From positions 24,741,501-24,805,500 of the forward strand of contig CM050446.2 in NCBI GenBank assembly GCA_027563935.2: a stretch of 64,000 bases of DNA. Reading direction: 5' to 3'. The number at the start of each line of letters is the position of its first letter. Within the stretch, counting starts at the first letter, position 1. Made by a program: the position numbers and the translations under genes. The notes under the pieces are model-generated. The model ran no database searches. It was not told the DNA's origin and saw only the letters and a list, made by a program, of their open reading frames with translations. Source of the stretch: Costus lasius (taxonomy: Eukaryota; Streptophyta; Magnoliopsida; Zingiberales; Costaceae). Positions 31,549 to 42,087 of the stretch are shown here, piece after piece.

Positions 31549-34500
31549 ATGGCCACTGTGGTTGCTACCGGTAGCGCCCCTTTGAATTCATCTATTGCTA
31601 TCCAAGAAACAGGGAGCAGGAACAAGAGAAAGTTTCGCGCTGATCCACCGCTCGAAGACCAGAACGCGCTTGCAGACGCATTGAACACTGAGTTTCTCGA
31701 TTATAAATTGTTTCCGGCGGAAAACTCCGCGGAGGTCCCCAACCTTGAAAATCATGCAGGCGTCTGTGACTTGTGTAGGAATCATATGTTTGGGGCCAAA
31801 GAGGGGACGGAGTTGGATGAATTTCAAGATGTTGATTGGAGTTGCCTCACAGAATCCCAGCTCGAGGAGATCTTGTTGAGTAATTTGGATACGGTCTTTA
31901 GAACTGCAATCAAGCTGATTACATCTCATGGGTACAGCGAGCAAGTGGCAACGACTGCTGTATTAAGCTCAGGACTCTGTTATGGTTACAAAGATACTGT
32001 TTCTAATGTTGTCGATAATGCATTGGCATTTTTAAGGAGTGGGCAAGAGATTGATTCTTCTCCTAGAGAGAATGTTTCCGAAGATCTAAAACTGTTGGAG
32101 AAGGCTGTGTTGGCTGATATGATCAGTGTGCTTAGGGAAGTCCGACCATTTTTCAGCACAGGTGATGCAATGTGGCGCTTGCTGATGTCTGATGCCAATA
32201 TTTCTCATGCTTGTGCAATGGAAAGCAATTCACCAAACGCAGTCACAACTGAAGAATATTCAAGCACTTCTACAGTCCCCCAGTTGGAACTTGGGTCAAT
32301 CTCCAATGGTAATTCCATTGCCCCAAAAGTAAATGCTCATGGCCCACAGGACTTGAATACTTGCATACCTTATCCTGAGAGCACTGAGCAATCTGAAGCT
32401 ACAAAGATGGTAGGGATAGCAAATCTACCATCTCTACCATCTAGTAGGCTCTCTTCCTCAGACGAGGATTACATGATTTCAAAGCGTAAGCCCCTGAAGG
32501 AAATGTCAATTTGTTTATCTAATAATGTTGAGGAACCTTCTTCAGGCGTTTCTCGATCTCCACGAGAAGAGAAGCCAGTTAGCAGCAGAAACGACCATGC
32601 AAATAATTTCAAAAGAGAATTTGTCCGCCGGCAGAAGTTAATTCACTTTGACAAGAACTATCGAACATTGGGATCTAAAACAGTTTCTAGAGCATGTAAA
32701 CAAACTGGCTTTGGGAGTTTAATGTTTGATCGAAAATGTAATCCACTGTCAGATTCCACCAGCACAAATTTGAAGAGCGCTTCATTGAAGATAGCTAAAG
32801 TACCTGGTATACGAAAATCATTAGCTGATGCTAATATTAACCTTTCTTTTAGTAACACACACTTGTCTAACCCGACATGCAGTGCAAAGGAAGTTACCAG
32901 CCAATCTTTTGGACCTATTGCTAATACTGATCTTTCTTTGTCATTGCCATCTGAGGGCAGCACAAGTCTTAATATTGCATCGGATTCTAATTCTGAGGCT
33001 ATAAATTGCAGCAGTTGTAGTTTGAACCATTCTAGTATGACGTGCAGACATTGGGTTCCAGAAGACAGAAAGGATGAAATGGTGCTTATATTAGTTCACC
33101 TAATGCATGAACTCCAGGCACAGTTGCAAGACTGGACGGACTGGGCTCAGCAGAAGGTGATGCAGGCTGCCCGAAGGCTGAGCAAGGATAAAGCCGAGCT
33201 CCAATCCCTTAGGCAGGAAAAAGAAGATGCAGCACGAGTCCAAAAAGAGAGGCATGCTTTTGAGGAGAACACGAGGAAGAAACTTGCTGAGATGGAACTT
33301 GCAATTTCAAAGGCTAGTGCCCAGGTTGAAAGAGCTAATGCTGCTGCCCACAGGCTTGAATATGAAAATACTCAGTTAAGATTGGGAATGAAAGCTGCAA
33401 AATTGCGTGCTGCAGAGTCAGCAGCAAATTGTCAAGAGGCTTCAAGTAGGGAGACGATGACTATGAAAATGTTCCAGTCATGGGAAAAACAACAAGTATT
33501 GTTTCAAGAGGAGCTTGCAACTCAAAAGCATCTAATGTCTCAGCTGCAAAAACAACTTGAACAAGTCAGGGAGCTCCGAGATCAGTCAGAGGTAATTCTC
33601 TTTCATTAGCGTGCCATGGAAAAATTCAAGTAGTTTAACTGCATTCAATATCAGCCAAGGCTATTGAGTTGACTGTTACAAAAAGATACAATTCTGCATG
33701 GTTATTATTTTTTGAAAACCAGTTAATACAATGAAACGAATTTAAGATGCAAAGCAATTGCATGCTACGTTTTATAGCTAGTGAATGAAGTGTTGTTTAA
33801 CACAGCTGTCGAACTTACAAATCTATCTTTAGATAGTTTCAGCTGGATTCTTGCTATATATCTATATATATACACACACACTGTACTCATATAGAAGCAG
33901 ATAATAGGTCTAGTTACCTATTGTCCAGTTCTATTCTGGTACACAGTATTGGTACTGGTTTAGTATATATACTGTATAACATATAGGTCCAGATGGTACT
34001 AATCAGGACCATGTGTTTTTAAACCTTGTATCATTCTACACAAACCATCTATTTCCCGGAAGGAAGATTTCCATGAATTACTAGTGACAATTAGAAATGG
34101 ATTGAAGTTAGAAATGCAATATAAGTTCTTTTCATTCACTAGCGAGTTTAATTGAAAATTTTAATTTGTTTGAGTGCAATTAGAGCTTAGAACTGATAGT
34201 TGGAAAAGGCAGCATGTAGGATGATAAGTGAATATTAAGATGAGTGGTGAGGAGGGCAGTGGAGACAAGGTTTAAAATATTGGTCCACTAGTACTTCTAT
34301 TTGTTCAACCTGTTACCTCCTATATATATAGTATATAATATGTATACATATTATATACTATATATATATAATATTATATTATATGTGGTACTAATTGGTA
34401 CCGTTGGATGGCGAACATACATTCACGTGATTCAAAATAGTTGCTCTTTTGCTGGTAGCTCACCATGTTCTTACTTGACTGTTGGTAACTGGAGTTACTG

Positions 34501-37500
34501 GACAACTGCATTGGAACGTATGCTTCAATTGAGATTAGAAAACCAATTCATATAATTGAATAGTTCTGTAAGATGGTTGCTAACTTGGTTAGGAGTCAAA
34601 GATGTCAGTGTTACTGTGTGGGTGTGGCTGTACTATGGTTGCCAAGTGTTTTACTTGGCAGAAATCATTGTATATGGAAAACTGGAAGCAAGCCAGCATA
34701 GTAGGGAAGTCAGCATCCACATCAAGTCTGGAGTGTCCCCTAGTTCATGAACACCTGATCAGCATGGCCTCTAATTATCTCACTTTTGTTGGTTCATGCT
34801 TGAAAGCAGTTAAAAATAAAAGAGAAGAAATATAATGTCGCATTTATTATGGGATGGTTATATGATGAGTGTGGAGTACAATAATAGTGGAATTGCATAG
34901 TATGGAAACATATGATATGGTTGATATATATTCGATAATAGGTAAATATGATGGTGTAAATACGTATGTGATGGTAAGTATGGAATTATATAGAAGATAT
35001 GATGATGCAGCATTGTCATGGAGATGTCCTGGCATGCTTGATACTGCCATTTTTGCCAACTTCCATAATGTTCAATGTTCTCTCGTAACATAAAGATGAC
35101 AAGCTTGACGGAACGGAAAGTTTAACACAAAAGTTGCAGATGAAAGAAGTTGTATGTTTACATATAAAGGAGGAAAGGTAGCATGCAAATAAAGGGCCAC
35201 CACTCAATACATGCACAAGAGAGATAGTGCTTGTTAGTCTACTTGTGATACTAAAAGTGGTGCTTGATTGTGCTATGAAAGGAAGGAGACAAGTAATTTC
35301 AGTGCTACTTTTCTTTGCACACAATTGTGTGTTAGTTTGCATGATAAGAGTCTACTTGTTTGTCAAAAAGTAAAAAAAATGTGTGGACAAAGAGACGTAT
35401 TGTCTAGTTATATCAAAGTTTTTGCTTGAGAAAGAGCTGAATGGGTTGAAAACGGAGATGAAATCAATATATTTTGAGAGGCAACATGTGGGTTATTGGT
35501 TCAATGCGCTTTTGCAATAGTGATAAAAAAGATAGTGACAAAGAGGAAGCGGTGTGAAAAGTGCTTTGAAGAGAATGAAGAAGTACAAGGAAGTTATTGA
35601 TGCTTAAGAAGTTGTAGAGGTCATCACAAAAGTAGTGGAAGCTTGAGGCTTCCCTGGTCTCATGAACTAAGGAATAAGAAGGGGGTTATAACCACCCGTT
35701 GTTGCAACAAAGTCAATAAAGAGTGAGGGAGGAAACTATTAGAAGTAATAGAGAAAAAGTAAGAGATCTTTAGACAATCACCACTGTTGCTAAATTTGTT
35801 AACCATGTTGGGAGAAACTCCTCAATCAAGACCAAAAACTAGATTTTTTACAAGTTAAAATAAAGAGAAGTCTTGGATTGCATTTGATTATAGGATGGTT
35901 ATATAGTACCTTTATTTATTGAGTCTAAAGTACAACTATAATAGAAATGATATGAAAACACATACTATAGGCAGCTCATATATAGTGGTAGATAAAGTAA
36001 TGACACACAAGGTGATAAATCTAAATTATATAGAAGACATGGTGATATAGTGCTGCCATTGGAGTTAGCATCTATCCATTTGGCACTTGTTTTCCTCTTT
36101 CTTGATGGATTAAGGCGTACCATTGCTATTGTACTTGTAGCTGTGTAGTGATTGTAGCTGCTGTGCAGTTGTTGATGTCTGAGTACTGCAGCAATGTTGG
36201 TTCGATACAACTGGTTCAAGAAAAGCTTGATCTCCAAGCTAGAATGGTCCTTGGTGACTGAGGTAGAGCTCAGCTAGGTTTGAGCTCGGTTTCAACTCCC
36301 TCTCGTAGCATGCACAACATGCAGGAGAAGTGAACAATTGCCGCCTGTGTGAGTTTGAGATTAGGTCGTCACCCGCTGTGGTGAGAGGGACATTGCAGAG
36401 AGCTGTGAGCAGGGACATTGCATAGATGGTAGTAGCTAAGCTTACGGTGAAGGGGAGCTTGCCAAGCAGTGAGGGGGAGCTTGGCGACAAAGAGGGAACT
36501 TATCGGGCAACAAGAGGGAGCTTGTTGGGTGAGAGGCAAACTCACTGAGCATAAAGAGGAGAGAGTGGTGGAAAGTGAACAAAAGAGTGCACATGCTACT
36601 ATAGTAGTGAGTGACCTTGGCCGTGCTGCTTCCATTCTCAATAATGATGTTTACATTGTTTTGCCAATCACGGCCTTGCAGCTTGGCCAAATGGGGGGCC
36701 TAGTATCTCTTGCCTATGAACAGCAATTCATTAGTGCAGCCGTGATTTTGGATCTGTATTTTCTTTTGAGTGATAATTCTTAAAAATGAAATATCATATT
36801 TGCACCCACTTTGATGTTCATGGAATATATAGCCAATTTACCCCAAATGATTGAACTTAGTACTATTACCACCCTTACTCGGTTTGTTCACTTTATCATC
36901 CAAACATTAGCATCTTCAATCTCGCTTTCTTATGCATTGCAAAAATAGTATATAGTATTTGCTTTTCCTACTTTTATCTACACCAACATGGACAATTACT
37001 TTATGAAAATTTGGCGTGGAAATCATATCTGTCTCTTCTGAGACACACATTTGAAATTTTTCTAAAGAATCTTTTATATAGATCTTCCTATTGACTTAGG
37101 AAACACTTCTATGAGTTCGTTTTTATCTATAATAATTTTGATGGGTCAATAGAATCTCCATCATATTGTATTTATACTATCAAAATGATAAATAATTTTT
37201 TGACCAGTCTATATAACAATAAAATTGCAACAAAGCCATCTTAGTCTTTGGCCCCGTTTGGCCCAGCTTCTAGGCTTGCTTATGGCTTTGTAGCTAGCAG
37301 AAATCAAGAAGCTGAGGCGTTTGACCCTTTAGCTTCTCTGTTTCAACTTACAAGTTACTACTGTAGCAGGGATAAAGCTATTTCTCTGGCCCCACTGCTT
37401 CTCTGCCTCGACTCTTGTTCCAACCCACAAATAAAATGTATGCTTTCTCTCAATCAACTCTCAATTCTTATAATTTTTTCTATAATACACCATGATCATA

Positions 37501-40500
37501 ATTTCATATTTTTAATAATTTAAAAAATATTTTTATTATTAAAATCTTATTTGTGAATATCAAATTAGACTTATTAGCTTTATAAATTTTAAATAATATA
37601 ATAATAATTTTTTAATAGTATAACTCATAATATTTTTAAGTCATATTTTAATTATAGTTAATCTTTTCAATCAGTATATCTTCTAGAAGCTGGGCCAAAT
37701 GGTGCCTTTGTCTCTTCACACCAGTAATGGATAAACTTAGTAGTAATGTGTAGGACAGACTTACATGCTATATGCTATTTATATTTTTTATTTTACTTAT
37801 TCATATTAATTTGATCAATGATTTGGATGATTAGGATTTATTCTAAACATGGATTAAAAAAAAAAGGAAAGTGTTATTAATACAAGTTGAGAGGCATACT
37901 ATTTGTCTTGGAGAAAGAGAAGGAGATGACTAAGGCACAAGAAAAGTACTAGAGAGGAGAGGCACTATGAAAGGATTTTCGTATGTTCCCTCTCAAGTTT
38001 GAAATATATATGCTAATCATGACCCAAGAGCAACAAATTGTCTGTGGGCGTAGGAGATTGGGCTAGGAGTACATATTATATATTCACAATCGAACATATT
38101 ATACAATAATATATATTGCCCATAATTATTTGTAGGATTATAAGAATTTTAAAATTTAATAGGACAAGTAGGAAGGAAAAATTAATTTGGGCACACATCG
38201 AGTTAATTGTTTACTGTAGTAGCCAATAATTTTTATTAATTAATTTATTAAATTATAATTTTAAATTGATTCTTATACTACCTATTAAATCTTAGATACT
38301 AGATTCTTGATGATTTCATAAAAGTACGCAAAATTTAAGTATTCTGAAACAAATATCTTTCTTAAATCATTTCAATAATAAAGATGACACTATAGTGATA
38401 TGAATTATGTAATTGATTAGTTATTAGATTGGGAGAATATACTTTATTTTAGTTGATTCAAAAATAAACATTTTTATAATGTTAATTTATTATAATATAT
38501 CTTATAATTTCATAGCATATAGAATATTTTGAAATTAAATCACATAACTTTATTAGATTCTTAGGAAAATATTTGATTTCTAAACTATTATTCTTATGTA
38601 TCAGAAAGTAACAAGGTCAAATCAATATTTTAAGCACAAGCTATTTAAAGTAAGGGTAATTATGGTATCCTTGGCATGATTAAGTTGATACACTAACCAC
38701 TAAAAGTTCTCAAAAATAATTTACTCAGAAACTTCATGTATTGTTTCTCTACAATTTAATTACTAATACAATGCATGAATAACTACTGGGGCATGTATCA
38801 TATTTTTAAAATATAAATCAACAAGTATGACCAATGGGGGAAAATAAATGATCTATGATACTACTGAAGATTGTATTTTCATAGAACAAGCATACACATG
38901 GAAGAGATGGAATGTATATTTCCTACCTGAACACATAGTCAAAGAATCACTTTCTCCAAAGTCCTAACATCAACTTCTTCTAGTTTATCTAAAAGAATGT
39001 GATGTTAAGGTAAGAAAAAATTGCTTGTTTTACAAAATGATGGATGAGAGCATGGATTCAAAAACCAATTGGTACCACATACATATTGGTCCAACCAATA
39101 TATAGTACAAGGTTAGGATTGATTCTATATGTTAAAATGGTATTATGTATGGAATCACTAAGGAAAATGAGGCAGTAATGGTATTAAATGAAATGCGTAG
39201 CAAAAGTAAAAAAAGATTAAGGGAATAATTCATGCTACAAAATCTCACAATACTACCCCTATACGGAATGTTAGGCAAAAAAGTAATGACAATTGTAACT
39301 GCATTCTTATTTACATTGTAGATAGAGATTGCAATTTAAATTATTATTCTTTTGTTTATATCAAGGTTTAAGAAATTGGTCCATATACGTACATATATTA
39401 CATATATAAACTTTGGTAAGTGTGTCCGTATGAATTGGTACATACTGGTCGAACAATGGTTCAGTATACTTATTCAGATCTGGATTTAAAACCTTAGTTT
39501 TATGCACTGAAGCGCTTACTTAAATAATGTTTAAAGAAAATTTGTGCTCATTCTTTTAGTCTAATTGATATTGTGGAAAAACTTGCCTCTAATTCTTGTA
39601 CTTGATTTGCTCAAGAACTAAAGTAGAACAGATTTGCATAAGCACCAAAAGGATACAAATAAAAGTAGATATTGATCACCAAGTCCTTGCATATACAGGA
39701 GAGAGAGATGGGTTTGCTGTAAGTCAAGTATTATTGATTCATCGTCCTCAACACCCCAGTCCTTGCCATTGTCAACAAATAAGCTTCTCAACCTTAGTAA
39801 TACCCACAATCTAAGGTACCTGGATTTTCTTATTTGCAGCATATGTTGTCGTCATTACAATCTACATGCACGGTGTGGTTCATCATGCCACTAAGAGCGC
39901 ACTACTTTCTAAAGTAACGATACACTATCCTGAGTTTAACATCTATATGACTTGACTGATTCAGATTTGAGTCACACCCAATATGTTTTAACGTTACTTC
40001 ACGTTAATAATGCTCAGTGTTATATCAATTTCTCAAAGAGAGAAGAAGCAGAGGCAGAGCTTCTCTGATTAGATATATAGCCTTCAATGTGGTATAACAA
40101 GAATTAAAGTAGACAGACCTAAGAAGATTCCAAGTAGAAACAAGATAACAGATGTTGATGTTTTTGCGTCAGCCTGACTCTAGGTAATTTGCTTACCACA
40201 GCTGAAATCGTCACGCAAATATCCATGTTGTCGCCCCTTGCATTATGGAAGAAAAAAAAGGAAGGAACCTGCTTTGTGGAGTATGATGACAAGTGTAATT
40301 AGTGGATGATTTACCTGAATCTGGAACATAATTCAATTTTCTCTTAACTCATCATTATCTGCTCATTGGTTTTATCTAACTTGATGTTCTTTTGATTATC
40401 AAGCTTTAGGTTTATAGGGCAAATTTCAACTTTGGCGTAGAAGTTATACTTCCTATCTCGTTTAGCCCTCGAAGTTTAAAATATCTCAGTTTTGCTCCAA

Positions 40501-41281
40501 TGGGCTACATGAACCATCTCAATTTTTCTCATAAGTGTTACGGGTTTCCGATTGGTCAAACATAAGCTGCTTGTTTTAAACATTGCGAAGCTTTAGTAAA
40601 AACTAAGAGCTGGAGTGATATTGGTATTTTTAAGTTGAGGATCTAAACTGTTGGATAACGTAACTTTGGAGGGTTAACTTGGCAGCAGTAGTTTTTTACT
40701 TTCTGCAATACTTAATCTGACATGTGACATTGTGACCCTCCCATTCTGCCTTACTGTTCTTGCAGGCCAAGTGGAAGCAAGAAGAAAATTTGAAGAAGGA
40801 GGCTCTTGCGGAGGCCAATGATGAAAGAAAAGAAGGGGAACAGATGGAGACTTTAGCAAAATCACAGGAAAATGCGTTAAAATTGGAAGCAGAAAATGAC
40901 TTGCAAAGATGCAAAAGCGAAATCCGCAGGCTTGAGAAGCAGATTGCACAACTAAGGGTGGTCGCGGGCTCCACAAACGTTGCTGCACTACGGTGGGGAA
41001 CAGATAGAAGTTATGCATCCCGCCTCTCCGACGGAAGAAAATACATCACCCCCTACGCCTTGGCCAAGTTCATCGACTTGCAGGAATCCGCTTCCGATGA
41101 GCTACAGCGTGAGCGCGAATGCGTAATGTGTCTGTCCGAGGAGATGTCTGTTGTTTTTCTTCCCTGTGCCCACCAAGTAGTTTGTGTAAAATGCAATGAG
41201 ATTCATGAGAAGCAGGGAATGAAGGATTGCCCTTCTTGTAGGACACAGATTGAGCGAAGGGTCTTGATCCGCTCAGCCTGA
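31549..41281 (+). CDS. RF298: RING-type E3 ubiquitin ligase, RF298/RF4-like
   Basis: Two coding exons, 31549-33591 and 40766-41281, joined GAG|GT...CAG|GCC in frame, give 852 residues; Arabidopsis RF298 and RF4 are slightly over 800. Seen in order: a basic patch RNKRKFR (24-30); a UBA-like helical segment (about 104-165, LTESQLEEILLSN...CYGYKDTVSNVVDNAL) typical of the family N-terminus; a long Ser-rich linker; a coiled coil from about 508 to 750; and a C-terminal C3HC4 RING with Cys800, Cys803, Cys815, His817, Cys821, Cys824, Cys836 and Cys839. The protein ends shortly after RRVLIR. Inferred role: E3 transferring ubiquitin from an E2 through the RING, self-associating by the coiled coil; substrate unknown. 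The 7,174-bp intron carries several transposons. RF298 versus RF4 cannot be decided from this sequence alone. Confidence 0.92.
33592..33899. other. Start of the large RF298 intron
   Basis: Donor GTAATT at 33592. An alternating (TA)n(CA)n microsatellite lies at about 33856-33882. Nothing else is recognised. Confidence 0.4.
33900..34028. mobile_element. MITE-like element ending in TTTAAACCTTG
   Basis: Contains TGGTACACAGTATTGGTACTGG, GGTCCAGATGGTAC and the terminal word TTTTTAAACCTTG, the inverse of the CAAGGTTTAAA start seen at 11154, 34268 and 39363. The left end is not clear. Confidence 0.4.
34268..34410. mobile_element. MITE-like element starting CAAGGTTTAAAATATTGGTCC, with a 48-bp perfect palindrome
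   Basis: It shares its start with the other members of the group and ends near TGGTACTAATTGGTACC. The interior holds the palindrome at 34321-34368 (centre GTATAC at 34342-34347). Confidence 0.45.
34321..34368. repeat. 48-bp perfect AT-rich palindrome
   Basis: Reads identically on both strands across all 48 bases; TAGTATATAATATGTATAC forms half of its core. It would extrude or fold easily. Confidence 0.85.
34840..36070. repeat. Diverged direct repeats enclosing about 0.8 kb in the RF298 intron
   Basis: 34845-35030 and 35885-36065 share GGATGGTTATAT, ACAATAATAG/ACTATAATAG, ATGATATGG and AATTATATAGAAGA...TGATG in the same order. This suggests two old LTRs of a small element. The enclosed DNA has no recognisable protein. 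Confidence 0.4.
36071..37249. other. RF298 intron sequence, nothing recognised
   Basis: 36240-36700 is GC-richer with repeated GGGAGCTTG / GAGAGG words (36465-36540), but it has no domain-bearing frame. Confidence 0.35.
37250..37706. mobile_element. Tourist-like MITE (457 bp)
   Basis: The 24-bp termini GGCCCCGTTTGGCCCAGC... and their inverse at the right end (GCTGGGCCAAATGGTGCC) differ at two positions. TTT flanks both ends (37247-37249 and 37707-37709), the 3-bp duplication expected for PIF/Harbinger-type MITEs. Confidence 0.75.
37710..39362. other. RF298 intron sequence, AT-rich
   Basis: Nothing coding. A fragment at about 39058-39115 (CCAATTGGTACCACATAC, ATTGGTCCAACC) belongs to the same MITE-like group as 39363-39495. 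Confidence 0.35.
39363..39495. mobile_element. Short MITE-like element with AAGGTTTAA / TTAAAACCTT ends
   Basis: 133 bp from AAGGTTTAAGAAATTGGTCC to ATTTAAAACCTT. The interior carries ATTGGTAC and TGGTCGAAC words shared with the group. No target duplication is evident. Confidence 0.5.
39496..40765. other. Last part of the RF298 intron
   Basis: No repeat or frame is recognised. It ends in the pyrimidine-rich acceptor TTACTGTTCTTGCAG (40751-40765). Confidence 0.5.
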
Positions 41282-41661
41282 ATATTAGATTTATATCATG
41301 CTTTATGAGGTCAAAGTTGGATAATAACAGCTGTGGTCTGGAAATGAATAAGGGAAAAGTGAACAGTTTACATTGTCTATGAAGCATATATTGCACTGAA
41401 TTGTGATGCTTTATACAGACTTGACTTTGAACTCGCTTTTTCTTGTTGTTGTAATGGCGAGTCTTTTATTTTTTTTTTCTTTTCGTACGTCGATTGCGAC
41501 TGTTAAAGACTTTGGATACTTGATCGCAGCCTTCAATTTGGTGCAAATAAGTATATAGTTGTAGTCCGTAGCTACATAGAGATGTTCCATGTCATAAGGA
41601 ATGGCCTATTCCACCACAAATGCATTCCGGCGGTGCTGCCCGCTGCTTGGTACTGCCGATC
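41282..41661. other. Shared 3' region of convergent genes
   Basis: The plus-strand RF298-like gene stops at 41281 and the minus-strand FAF-like gene stops at 41662, so their 3' UTRs face each other across 380 bp and may overlap. A T-rich tract lies at about 41468-41481. Confidence 0.5.
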
Positions 41662-42087
41662 CTACTCGCCACTCCGGTCCTCGCCCCTTGCTTCCATTGC
41701 ATCGTCTGCGCCCTCGGATTCAATCAGATATAATCGGAGCCGTCCGTCTTCGCGGCGCGCGCGGAAGTAATCTCCCTGCTCGATCCACATATCCGTCAAT
41801 ATCAGCCGCCCGTTCCTCCGCTCCGCCTTCATGAAACCGCTTCGGCGCCCGTCCCTCTCCGTCAGCCACCTAAGCGGCGGCGGGAACTGCGTCTTCTCCG
41901 TTCTCCTCCGCAACCTCTTCCCCTCCCCGTCCTCGGCGACCGCCTCGGAGGCGGGCCTAATCTGGCTCCGCGCGGCTTCCTCCGCTGCCATCCCGCCGTC
42001 GCAGCCCTCGGTCCACGTCTCGAGGCAGCAGCCGTGGGTGCAATCGTGCAGGGGGCTGACTTTCTCCATCTCTCCGGCGCCGAGCAT
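41662..42087 (-). CDS. FANTASTIC FOUR-like (FAF domain) protein
   Basis: Single-exon frame of 141 residues from ATG 42087 to TAG 41662. The FAF domain lies at about 66-123. It begins TQFPPPLRWL, continues through FMKAERRNGRLIL and ends in YFRARREDGRLRLYLIES; the FPPPL and two xxGRL repeats are the family signature. The N-terminus has a CTHGCCLETWTEGCD segment, comparable to the Cys/Thr-rich stretch before the domain in relatives, and a basic KRLRRR run (58-63). Arabidopsis FAF proteins affect shoot meristem size; molecular role unknown. The protein is short compared with the 240-330 residues common in the family, with little N-terminal extension, so it resembles the short FAF-like members. 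Confidence 0.8.
   Translation of the reverse strand: MLGAGEMEKVSPLHDCTHGCCLETWTEGCDGGMAAEEAARSQIRPASEAVAEDGEGKRLRRRTEKTQFPPPLRWLTERDGRRSGFMKAERRNGRLILTDMWIEQGDYFRARREDGRLRLYLIESEGADDAMEARGEDRSGE

Noticed and set aside
31338..31944. Minus-strand frames opposite the E3 ligase first exon
   Set aside because: Antisense shadows of the RF298-like coding sequence.
35016..36783. Frames of 70-108 codons in the RF298 intron
   Set aside because: No domain, overlapping on both strands, inside repeat-derived intron sequence.
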